Assembly (NCBI GenBank): GCA_038098605.1
Contig: JAZDUA010000010.1
Location: 7,053,501 to 7,117,500 of the forward strand
Origin: Gryllus longicercus
Lineage: Eukaryota > Arthropoda > Insecta > Orthoptera > Gryllidae
Direction: 5' to 3'
DNA length: 64,000 bases
In this document: positions 35,230 to 45,579 of the stretch, in pieces
How the letters are laid out: every line of letters begins with the position of its first letter
Position numbering within the stretch: the stretch's first letter is position 1
Program-made: the position numbers and the translations under genes
The notes under the pieces: model-generated
The model's input: the letters and a program-made list of their open reading frames with translations, nothing else
The model's database searches: none
Told to the model about the DNA's origin: nothing

Positions 35230-37185
35230 ACAATCCTACCAGCGGAGAACAATATGCCCAATTTTCATTCAAATGATTGGGAATCTCATTTTAACACTTA
35301 AGAGAAGAGTTCCTGTGGGGTGTGTGGCGAAAGTCAAATTGGCACTGTAAAAAGGGTTTTAGCTAATTCCGATTTGATTTTATGAAATAAAAACAAAGGA
35401 AATGGCAAACAGAAATCTTGGGTGGCTCTGGTAGCCTCAGGTCCCCGGGAACGCCAAGGCCCGTGGCAATATCTGAGAATCGATATGCTCCCTGAGTATT
35501 TACTAAAATTAGCATTAAAGTTTCTGTGGTAAAATACATTATTTTTGTACCGGCCTTGTGATTGAGACCGACGCTGTTTTGACCTGTACCGTTCTAACTT
35601 TGCCTGCAGAGTTGGGGAAAGTCTGAATGATGACTCCAGCTTTCCACAAAGGTGGTGGAGAATCTGGATGGTGGTGGTGAAAATTCACTCATATTTGAAT
35701 TTTGTGCGAGCTTGTAGCGAGGTAAGATAATTTCTAGTACAGAATTGCCAAATAATGTTCAATTGCCTTTTCACTGTGTGAAAACGTCGCGGTGTTGATA
35801 ACTCCTACTTTGATTCTTGATCGAAAGCCAGTGACTCGAGCAAGGGTCCATACATTAAATGATTTGAAATTATTATTATGAAACTTCGGTGTCATTCTCA
35901 GAGTAAACTTAAGAGCCATGAGTTTAATATGTGTTCTCTCTGCGTCAGCAACGTATGCAATTCAGAAAGTGAAATAAAATTTTGCCGAAGAGAGCGTTTT
36001 AAGTGGTATTTTAAGGAGCCTACAACAGCCTCGGTCAGACCATTACGAAAAGGAGAGCGAGGTGGTCAGAACTGCCATTCTACTCCGTATACAGCGAGGA
36101 AACTGTTGAGAATTGTGTATTTCTGCTGTGTGTTAAAAATATTTTATAGCTCAGCCAACTGTTTTTTTGCTTTCACAAATGTTTTAGCATTATCGCTATA
36201 ATTAATTCTGGGGTAGCCCCCTGCGGAACCCAAATCTTTTCAGAGCCGCTGTAAATTCGTTTGTGGTCAAGTTCTCCACTATGTCTAAGTGGACCGCCTT
36301 TCTGGCATGACAGACGAATACCACGACCGAAGATTTACAACGTGCCCCCACCTACCAATGACTTGTTAGAAATGGTACGCAGTAGTCCACTGAGGTAAAC
36401 TTCCATTGTTTTGACTGCGTAGTTCTCGAAGAAGGAAGACCACCCATTACTTGGGAGACTGACTTTGCCCGCCATCTAATGCAAAGCAAGCAGTAATGAC
36501 TAACCCTACTAACTATTCTTTGAATCGAAGGGATCTAAAATATTCGTCTAGCAATAGACACCGTCAATTGACATCCCGCATGCAAGTACGTTAGGTGAAT
36601 CATAGTAAGGAGGGCTCTTGCAAAAGCATGTTCGCGAGGGAGAATAGTTTGGTATTTTGCCTCTTGGGGTAATTAAGAATGTCTTAATCTACCACCCACT
36701 CTAATGATACCATCCTTGTCAAAAAAAGATGAAAATTTAAAATTTTTGAATTTTCTGTAATGTTGCTTTTATTGTATAGGGCGGCATTCAACAAAAGTAT
36801 TCTTTCTCAACTGCATTCACAATCAATAGAAAGGCATCTCGTAGCTCCGTTGTACAGGGGGCCAGTTTTTCTAGGGTTGTTTCTACACTGATCGGTGAAT
36901 CGAAGGCAATACGCTGTTACCCGCAGCAACTTGTGATAAGAATTGAACTTTCTGATAAGTTCCGACACGATAAACTCCTCAGCACAAGGGGTAGTAAGAT
37001 AAGTTTGTGAATGAAGTAATTGTACGTTACCACATTAAGCGACCTTAGGAAGAGAGTTCCACTGAGATAACTATTGGATCATCCATTCTGAACCATGAAA
37101 CCGTCTGTCGTTAGAAACCAGATTTCTGGAAGTGACTCCTCGCGATATTAGATCAGCAGGATTATCTTTAGAAGAATCTTTTCTT
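35230..37185 (-). pseudogene. BEL/Pao LTR retrotransposon remnant (RNase H region and integrase)
   Basis: Minus strand, high to low: near 37,170 DSSKDNPADLISRGV (RNase H/linker region of Pao pol); near 36,720 GIIRVGGRLRHS and later HLTYLHAGCQ, the zinc-binding start of integrase; near 36,340 a core fragment, LDIVENLTTNEFTAALKRF in shifted frames; near 36,020 SLKYHLKRSLRQNF; then the Pao integrase C-terminal region (KVRTVQVKTA-like) near 35,580. Every segment needs frame changes and stops are frequent, so it is dead. Protease, gag and most of the reverse transcriptase are absent. Confidence 0.85.
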
Positions 37186-37629
37186 TTAAAACGCATTTAA
37201 AGAGCAGCAAAACTGAGCTGTTCGAAGCGTGGCGCCTAATTTGAATTAATTTAGAGGTCCATATGCCGACAATTGTTATCCGCGTGCGAAATGTTTTTAC
37301 AAACTCAATAAAAATTTGGTAATATAATGGTTATAAATAAACAAGTGTTAATTGCATATTCGTCGACATAATTATTATACGGAGTAGTAAATCATATTAG
37401 TGCTACTCCACTTATAATAAAAGTTCAGTTAAATGACATTTTCCCCTTTTTTACAGTTACATCTTACATATAGTCCACACGTCCGCGAGTACCGAAATCA
37501 ATTTTTTCTCCGCGCCAAATTTACAACCAGACTTTTTAGTTTGCTATAGAGAATGACCTGATATATAGATTGCAGTACCTTTGGCAAACGGCACAATTTT
37601 TTAGTTGAATTCAGGTAAATCTACCTCTT
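37186..37629. other. Repeat Z and AT-rich DNA
   Basis: About 37,185-37,270 is the second copy of repeat Z and interrupts the BEL/Pao remnant. The rest has no recognisable content. Confidence 0.4.
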
Positions 37630-38045
37630 ACAGGTTGAATATCGTGGGCAAATACGACGACCCTTTTAATCCTGCACTGACATTTTGCGGATTTGAGGTC
37701 AATTATCAGTGGTTATTGTCAGTGACCGAGAAGGTTGCATCTTGTAGGAAGTTGATTATAAGATAAAAAGATGTGCCTAATTGCTTTGCGTTTGTGGGTT
37801 AATGTAATGTCCCAGATCCGATCGAATACTTGGACATCTAGAAAGATGGCTACTGAATGAGGTTTACCACTGGAAGGTGTAGATGTGTTCTCATATAGGA
37901 AGTAATTGGTGCTGTGGCTGTGTATTCTGTAAATCCGAATTTTATCATGGGAAATGCATTTATGGCGTAGATGTTATCAAACGTTTTAAGATTAATTTGT
38001 CTAGAATTTTATAACGTGTGGGGAGTAAATCGATTGGTCTATAAT
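37630..38045 (-). pseudogene. Jockey-like LINE reverse transcriptase fragment
   Basis: Minus strand from 38,045: NYRPIDLLPTRYKILDKLIL (the 'NYRPISLL' box of LINE reverse transcriptase), then in another frame SVAIFLDVQVFDRIWD (motif A, normally AVFLDVxxAFDxVWH). Stops separate the pieces. The remainder decays below recognition by about 37,640. Confidence 0.75.
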
Positions 38046-38306
38046 TTTTGGAACGCCGACTTCGTGCCAGGCCTCAACGATCTATATCGATACCTCTCCT
38101 CAGTGCAGCACTCCACGAAGAATGGGCTGTCATTCCTCCAGAAACCTTCCAGCACCTGATTGAAAGTGTCTGCGAGAGTGGAAGCTGTCATCAAGAATAA
38201 GGGTGGGCCAACACCCTATTGAATCCCAGCATTGATGATTGAGGGCGCGCCGAACTGATAAGTAATTTTCAGCAACGTGTCCCGATATTTTTGATCACAT
38301 AGTGTA
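38046..38306 (+). mobile_element. Tc1-like transposon 3' end
   Basis: Plus strand reads ERRLRARPQRSISIPLLSAA, then HEEWAVIPPETFQHLIES, then frame-shifted KNKGGPTPY: the C-terminus of a Tc1-like transposase. The terminus ttttgatcacatagtgta ends in TA at 38,306, as expected for a Tc1/mariner element inserted at TA. Only the 3' end remains. Confidence 0.85.
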
Positions 38307-38690
38307 TCTTGTGCCAGTAGTAGTTGTACTGGGATTAGCGATGAAAGCAAGGCAACATACCTAAAGGCAGCTCGCAGGAAGTGAATCAGGTGAGGATCGG
38401 TTGTTGGGTTAGCCTTGCGGGATGTCTTCGCGTACGTTTTCCAAGAAGCTATAGAAGCTATTCAAATCTTTATACAAAGCGACCGGAAGAGATTGTTAGA
38501 ACGTGTCCGAAGGCAGGAAGTGAAAACGAAAGCGACGTAACATTGTTAATCGTTCAATTCTGGTTCTAGTAATGTCAACACAGTTAAAAAGCAACGAACC
38601 GCATGTAGCACTACAAGAATCATCCATCTTGTGTAACAGACGAGAGTATGTGTCGCTGGTGCTGCTGCAGGTGAATTGTCGAAGTCCCTA
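38307..38690. other. No clear gene
   Basis: Short unrecognised stretch between the Tc1 end and the next LINE. Confidence 0.4.
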
Positions 38691-41165
38691 TAACAAGGCT
38701 TAACTTTTGGAATATTCTAGATTCGTATAACCCGGACGAAATCTTGGCTTCGCGAGGATATCAGCTCTGCGGAAATATTTCGGTCGGATTTTACTTGTTA
38801 CCGGAGAGAGAGAAAGGATCGGCGAAGAGGCGTATTTATTTGCGTTAAAACTACAAGCCGTTTAACATGTACACATCTCTGGTCTGACGATTGTTATGAA
38901 ATGCTTGCGGTAGGTGTTGAGGGCGGGCGATCAGAGAGACATATAATCGGGTCTTACCGACCACCCAACGATCACTTTGAATTTCTAGAAGGCTCTCTGA
39001 GAAAATAAAGAACTTTGCAAAAAACAGTCGGATAATTGTCAGCGGAGACCATTATCTTTAGCACGCTAACTGGGAAGAGGAGGAGGAGGGGGCAAACATG
39101 TATAAATACCACCATCTGGGAGGAGAATTCCGAACGGGTAGTGATACGTGGTGAGGCGCTCTTGGACATTTTCCTCCGACCGGCGGAGTCCCTAATTGAG
39201 TGCAGCGTAGTGAGGGTTAGTGCCCACCGCGCAGTAGTACGTGAAGTAGAATTGCCACCGAAGCCCAAAGACTCCTTAAAGACAAGGCGAATTTCGCTAT
39301 GAAAAATACACGGTGCACTGGGGCTCCAATCTTTATTCGAAATCAGATATTCGTATTAAGTAAGCGACGGCAAATGTCGAAATAAAATTTGGGAGAGTTT
39401 TAGACATTTTATTCGAAGGCATGGATCTGTTCGTACACCGTAAAATACTGAAAAATAATTCCGATCCCGAATATTATAACAACACAGTGAAGACACTTAA
39501 AGGCAAAGTTCGCAAAGTGTACAACACATCTAGAAGCGACAAACATAAAACAGTTGCCAAACAACTCTCGAAACAATTACTAGACGCGAAAAGCACGCGC
39601 AGGAAACGTTCCTATCAAACTTGTCACACGCTAAGAAGAGTAGGGCACAATTTTACAAATACGTCAAAAAGCGGGAAAAAACAGCACGAGGGTATCAGCA
39701 ATCAAAGGTTGCGGTAACCAGCTAATAACAGATCCAACGGGAAAAGCGAATACTTTCAATCGTTACTACGCAACTGTGTTCACAAACGCCCGACAATGCA
39801 CGCCGAGGGAAAACTCTCTTAACAACTTGACATTTAGAATTAATGTGAGCAGCTTGGGAAAACAGCGAATTGGTTGTACGTATGGCAACATGGGTACAGA
39901 CCAGGCCACTCATGCGAATGTCAACTTCTAACAGTTTTCCAAGACATTTCCGACTCTTTAGTCGCAGGGGAAACCATGGACGCTATAGTCATAGATTTCA
40001 CAAAAGCATTCGACTTAGTGCCTTGCTAGGAATTACTTAATGAACTTCGTAATACAGGAATTGATACAAGAGTAATCACTTTGATCGAATCTTTCTTTCG
40101 TGGTCACTCTCAAAGAGTGAAGATAGACGATTTCTGATGAAATTCAAGTGACATTAGGAGTTCCGCAAGGAAGCGTTCTAGGCCCTCTTCTATTTCTAGC
40201 ATACGTTAATGATATTTCCGATTCTATTAATTCAACGATTAGGCTCTTCGCAGTAGACTGCATACTACAGACGAATACAAGACGCTCGAGATCAGCAATT
40301 TTGAAAAAGGATCTCGATAAGATTACGAAACGGGCGAAGAAATGGAATGAAAATTAATCCTAATAAATGCAAAGCTGTAATCTTCTGTAGGAAAGTGAGA
40401 AAATGTCATAAAATACACACTTGCAGATCAACCTGTGACTGAAGTTAGTAGTATTAAGTATTTGGGGGTTGTTATTCGATGCGATGCTGAACTGGTCTGA
40501 CCACACCAATCACATTTCACGCAAAGCTTGGAAATAACTCCATTTTGTAATGCGGACATGGAAGAGAGGAAACGCGAACACATATCGCTTAGTGTATACT
40601 TCTCTTGTGCGTCCGGTAATGGGAAGCAGCTGTGCGTGTTGGGACCCGCACAGGGCTGGGCACATAAGCTTGTTAGACCGTATCCAAGAGCCCGATAAAG
40701 CTTGTAGGAAAAAACAATTATCAAACTCAGATGCGGAAACTCTTACGCAAACGTCGAAAGAGATCTAGGCTAGTAAATCTTTTCAAAGCGTACACTGGAT
40801 GTAAAGCGCTAAACGACATTCGAACTAGGATAGGGCGCCCTCAATATTTCGTAACTCCATACAAAATTAAATAAAGGAATAAAAAAAACAGACGTAGCTA
40901 AATACTATTTTACCAACCAGACAATATCTGACTGGAACAACCTACCACCTTCTGTACCAGCGACTTTTCTCTCTAGTGTGCGTTGCTTCCGGATTCACCT
41001 AGGGAGTTGCGTGTGATGCCAATATTTAAGTGTTGCATGTCTTCTTGGATACTAGTTACTAGTTGAATATTCCCCATAGTAAGTATTCTTAACTTGCCTT
41101 TGTCTGAATTTATAAGTTTTGTATAAACCCTGCCACCGAGCGAGAGCAGGAAATAAATATTATTA
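38690..41165 (+). pseudogene. LINE, endonuclease plus reverse transcriptase, degraded
   Basis: The most complete layout of this LINE family. APE-type endonuclease remains run from about 38,700 to 39,300 (ERHIIGSYRPPNDHFEFLEG; RGEALLDIFLRPAESL; the GDFN box is lost). A linker near 39,460 reads DPEYYNNTVKTLKGKVRKVY. Reverse transcriptase has motif A AIVIDFTKAFDLVP near 39,985, then GVPQGSVLGPLLFLAYVNDI near 40,152 and the catalytic box as FAVDC instead of FADDC near 40,253. The C-terminal region (SLVRPVMGSSCACWDPHRAG) is near 40,600, and the end near 41,000 is followed by a short ATT-rich tail at about 41,153-41,168. Many stops and frameshifts, so inactive. Same family as 48,040-50,075. Confidence 0.88.
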
Positions 41166-42725
41166 TTAAACAATAACCTCATAAATTAGCTCATGTGTCG
41201 GCCACTGATCGCGTCGTGGCTCTCGCCGGAGCATTTGAAGTGGCGCGAAAACGCCGTTACACGATTATCTACTTTAAAGAGACCCCAACAGATGGCAGTT
41301 TGACATGTTACAGCCCGGATTAAATTCACCGCACGTCACGCGCTCTTTTTCGTCACGCCAGTGCGTCCGAGGTTGTAAGTACCTTGCAGCATCATTATGT
41401 TGCAAACTTCTACTACTGGATATGTAAAACACCACCAAAAACGTTGATTACATGGAAAATTTTGTGAAAAGAGCAATAAAACCGGTATACTTTAGATGTG
41501 CGGAAGAAAGGCCGATAGGGTAACTCAATAAATGGCCGTTTAAGGAAAAAGTTTCTCCTCCTGGGAAGCTCCATTTCAAAACGATTCCTTTTTGGTAGCA
41601 GGAGCTCTGTGCTAAAAAAATATTACATAAAAGGAGAATTATTGAGGTTTCGATCGTTTTAGTGACACTTCAAAGCATGTGTAATTTAAAACTTATCAAA
41701 CCAATATCCAATCAACTAAAAATTTTGCAAATATTTTGTTCGGGAATGTAGCGAAACAGCGCACCGTAATCGAGATGTGAGCTAGCGCTTGCGCTCCACG
41801 ACACGACGCCAGCCGCGGTGGCCACCGCCTCCACAGCGCCGCACCTCACTCCGGTCTTTGTTCAGGATCCCTGCGACCCAGGCTCAACGAAGCCCTGAAG
41901 TGAATTTTTAGCAGTTCCGAGAACCGAAAAAAGCGGCGACGCCCAGCCGGCGTTTTAATTTCATTGACAGAGAGCCATTCCCGCATAACACAGCGGGAAT
42001 GCTTCTCTGCCATCTCCCAGCATCTTGAATATGCCAATGTGCCAGCCGGTCTATTCGCGGGAGGGGGAGAGCCAAAGGGCCTTCCGGTGAAAAATCTTTC
42101 AGAGAGCTGGTCATCAAATGTAGCTGCTGGATCTGCCGCTCGTGATCGGGCGAGTCCCCATCGCAGAGTCCGCGGCGTGTGCTAGGGCCACCTGTGGCGA
42201 TGTTTCACTCACCGTAGCTATGCCGATCGAGCACTCCCGCGCCGGTATCTAATCAATGGCCGCGTGGTCTGAAGAGGGATGTGTGCCGGAACACAACGGC
42301 TAAGTTGTCATCGACCGGCATCCTAGTGTGATACGGTTGTGCACCTCCTCGCCTCCCGACTGCCGCCAATCCGCGCCATCGGAGTAGGGGAGCGCCAGGC
42401 TGTCGCATGTGAGGACGCTGTGGGGCACCAGTAAGGGACGATAGCTGCCTCGCTTCTCCCAAGCGCGCCCCGGCTGTAATACACTGCCAACGCCTTTCCC
42501 TGGTCTGCAGCAACGCCTGGAGTGCGCCGTCTACCTAGGGAAGCCAAAACGACTGCACTTTCCTCATCCGAGAAGGAGTTAAAACTATTAAACTGAACGA
42601 ACTGCTTGCCAGATTATTTGTAATAGTAACAAATATAATATTTTTTCGCATTTATTAATTATTTATTTAATTCGTTAGAAAAGATGCGAAACCTGCGAGA
42701 AGAAAGTGGCTGAAGTTGTCTACAA
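41166..42725. other. GC-rich region without a supported gene
   Basis: From about 41,760 to 42,560 the sequence is CpG- and GC-rich with overlapping short frames on both strands, none with a recognisable domain. It may be an old GC-rich repeat, or unrecognised 5' sequence of the receptor exon that follows. Confidence 0.35.
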
Positions 42726-43111
42726 AATGATCACCGGCTGCTCGAGTTCGCGCCGCTGCCACTGGGCATGAAAGCGCGCGAGTCGAGGGTGCTCGACCTG
42801 CTGCCAGCGGCCGAGATGCAAACCTGATCATCCTCGTGCCACCCGCCCGGAAACTGTGGGCGTGGTCGCTGCCGCTGCGCGTGTTCTCCCCGCGCATCTG
42901 GCTCGCGCTGCTGGGGACGGCGGTGGCGTACGCGCTGGCGTGGCGCGTGGTGGCGGGCGAGTCGCTGGCCGCCAGCGCCGCCGCCGCGCTGCGCGCCTTC
43001 TCCTCGTGCGGGGGCGCCCCGCAGGACAGGGTGCGCGCCACGCCGCAGCGCCTGCAGCTGGCAGCCGCGCTGCTCGCCTTCGCCGTCGTCGTCGTCACTG
43101 CCGCCTATCAG
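42726..43111 (+). pseudogene. Ionotropic receptor (IR) exon, one frame break
   Basis: Piece 1 (42,726-42,824) reads FAPLPLGMKARESRVLDLLP, typical of the end of the ligand-binding S1 lobe. Piece 2 (from about 42,815, another frame) reads NLIILVPPARKLWAWSLPL, then VFSPRIWLALLGTAVAYALA (membrane segment M1), a degenerate pore region with APQDRVRATPQRLQL, and membrane segment M2 ending VVVVTAAYQ. A donor follows directly (tatcag|gtcgtt at 43,112). Divergent insect IRs have this S1-M1-pore-M2 order and end M2 with TAYQ, where glutamate receptors have the SYTANLAA region. The frames differ by one base, so this is either a pseudogene or carries a sequence error. The downstream exon (M2-S2-M3) is not found in the next kilobases. 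In insects such proteins are chemosensory cation-channel subunits in the dendrite membrane. IR class is confident; subfamily is not. Confidence 0.72.
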
Positions 43112-43149
43112 GTCGTTCAAACAACCTCTCTCATTCCCCCTCCCCTAGA

Positions 43150-44036
43150 TTCAGTCTCTCTGTCCGTCTGTGGTCAATGCTAGCGTCTAAACTGTTCTTG
43201 CCCTTTTCTTTTCATTTGACCATCCTTGATAGATCTAAACGAACTCTCGAGTCCCTGCAAGTTGAAAATTACATTTTGATTTTTAAGAGAACCTTACTTG
43301 AAGCCTCAACATTTTCGAAATTCTTGCAACTATAGCTGCTTTATTGCTCGCTCAGATAAAGCAATAGACAATTAAAAGAATAACGTAAGACTCATTATCG
43401 ATGAAATACCCGATTTCTCGAAATTTGCGAAAGTTAAAAATTCTTTTCAGGATCTTCCTACAGCTACAAAATCGAATGAGATATTTTCCTTAATGAAATC
43501 TGTTTTTCGAAGTCAGATTACGAAATTATGTCGTGTACAATTTTCGAAGATTAGTATTTTCGGGTAATTTTGCGTTAAATTTTGACCATTCTTAGATTTT
43601 TTCAAAAGAGGACAGAAATTTATTTTCTTCGTCTAAGTGGAACTAAGTTTTCGTGAAACTAAGTTTTTCCTCATAATGTATCAAAGGACAGTACAGAAAT
43701 TCCGGCGAGCTGTTTTTGAACATTAATAATAGGCAACGGTGCACAATGACAACATTGGAGATAAAAAATTTAATATTGACAAATTGTTCTAAAAATCAGA
43801 TGCTTAAAAAGGAATGTGCATTTTAAAAAAATAAGACGTCTTTGTGTAATTTGTGCTGGAAGTAATGCAAATTAAAAATAAAAATTTTCTCAAACACCGC
43901 CCAAATTTTCCCCAGACAGGCCAAAGGACACTTAAAAGAATAAGACACGTCTCATTATCGTTGTATGTCCGAATTTTGGAAAATTGCATATTTAAAACCA
44001 ATGCGAGAAAGCAGTTGGTGTTGTGTCACCACTAGT
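43150..44036 (+). repeat. Helitron-like or unknown repeat beside the IR donor
   Basis: Starts tctctgtccgtctgtgg, like repeats at 23,645 and 52,690. It shares 'cctcaac' and 'ttacttgaagcctcaac' blocks with 51,650 and ends ggtgttgtgtcaccactag|tt, with a ggtg/cacc hairpin just before CTAG. It lies 38 bases after the receptor exon's splice donor. Confidence 0.5.
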
Positions 44037-45579
44037 TATAACCAAATAAGAGGGATCGTGTAAGGATTCGTTTGATTTTCAGATCTCATCAGAAATTGTT
44101 TTCAATTGATATTGGCTTTGCCGATCCGAAATGTACACCAAATGACTTTGTTAAGTTGGCCGATCTGGAAGGAAGTCCCTTTCTATCTCTCACGGTGGGT
44201 GCGTATTTCTGGCAGTAGTGACAGCAGAGTTACAGCGCGTCTGAGCGCGCCGGCGTAAATAGTGTGTGGAAGGAGCTTTCATTATTACAGAATGTACCAG
44301 GGAAGCGAACTAAAATAATTTTTAATTTGTGAAAAACTTGTTCGAAAGTTACTTTCCACGACACGACGAGATTCATAATCTCGGCCACGCACTGGTACTC
44401 TCCCGTCTAGTCATGGAAAAAAAAAATCACATTCTGTAAATTCTCTTGATATTTTTACAAGCTTCTTAATAGATAAACTGAAGTAGTCTTTGAGTTCCGT
44501 AGTCACCGATAACACGGAGAAGCGAGGCAAAGCCCACCGCCCTCCCGGACCCCACAGCGTCTGCGGTGGCGCAGCCGCCGACTTGATTCCGAACCCAGAG
44601 ATGACCTTTATACCCGTATAATACTTACCTTTCCGGAAGACACCGCGTCCTAGGCTCAGATGTATCGTCCCGGACAAACAACTACAGGAGTCCGGGCAGG
44701 AAAGTAGTCGAATTGTGTAAAATGGGTGCTCTTTTATTTGTGTTAATTTTTCTTTGTGGACAAATATACTGATTTCTTTTGAAAATAAATAATTTACATG
44801 TTTTTAGTGTTTATATATTTCTGTAATGCAAAATTTTGCATAGAAAGTATATTTTATGCTTATTGCGGATCATCCATTCTGAATATCCAAAGGAGTTTAT
44901 TAGACAAAACATAATATTGTTTGAAGAGCTTATTTTCAAAGTTTCGATGATTCCTCCGCGGACATCCTGTATCTTCTGACTCTGGTCGAGGAAGCCTACA
45001 CTTCCATTTCACATATAAATCGAATTTTATCGATTTCCCCCCACCCACTGTAAAATCCTCATTGGCCATTCCTGTAATTTGACAGAAAATTTGGAGTATT
45101 ATTTTATGTGTAATGGTACCTTCTGATAACTTCTAATTTCACCGTATAAGTTTCTAGAAAGTAGAAAGTTTATACTTTGTTTCCCCCTGAAACACAAATA
45201 CACAGTAGCGACTTAATTAACCGCTATTAAATAGTAAACAGCATTTTGGGAATGAAATAGTTTAGGCAATAGCAACAAAAACAATTTCTCTTCAATGTTG
45301 AAAACTTTCATCCTGCAAATTTCGCAAATAAATGCTACACTTATTGAACGTTAATGATTATATTTGAAGCTTTTACATTCAGTAACATTATTCTGAATTG
45401 GTAAGGTAAAACTTGTCTGAGCTTTTTTCTCTAAATGTTCATTTACAAAATGATATTGCTCTTAGTTTCATAATGCAAGATCTCACTTCACTGAAAATGT
45501 CATTCACTCTAACGCAAAAGAAAAAACTGAAGAATCATTGTATAAGAAAGAAAACTATTTCCTAAATATGTAATTGTTT
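44037..45579. other. No clear gene; 3' flank of the ankyrin gene
   Basis: Contains a GC-richer patch at 44,500-44,680 and otherwise AT-rich sequence. The part from about 45,100 to 45,579 lies downstream of the minus-strand ankyrin gene and would hold its 3' UTR; no convincing minus-strand AATAAA was pinned down. Confidence 0.35.

Noticed and set aside
42856..43335. 159-codon Arg/Ala-rich plus-strand frame
   Set aside because: It overlaps the ionotropic receptor exon in another frame and arises from the GC-rich sequence.
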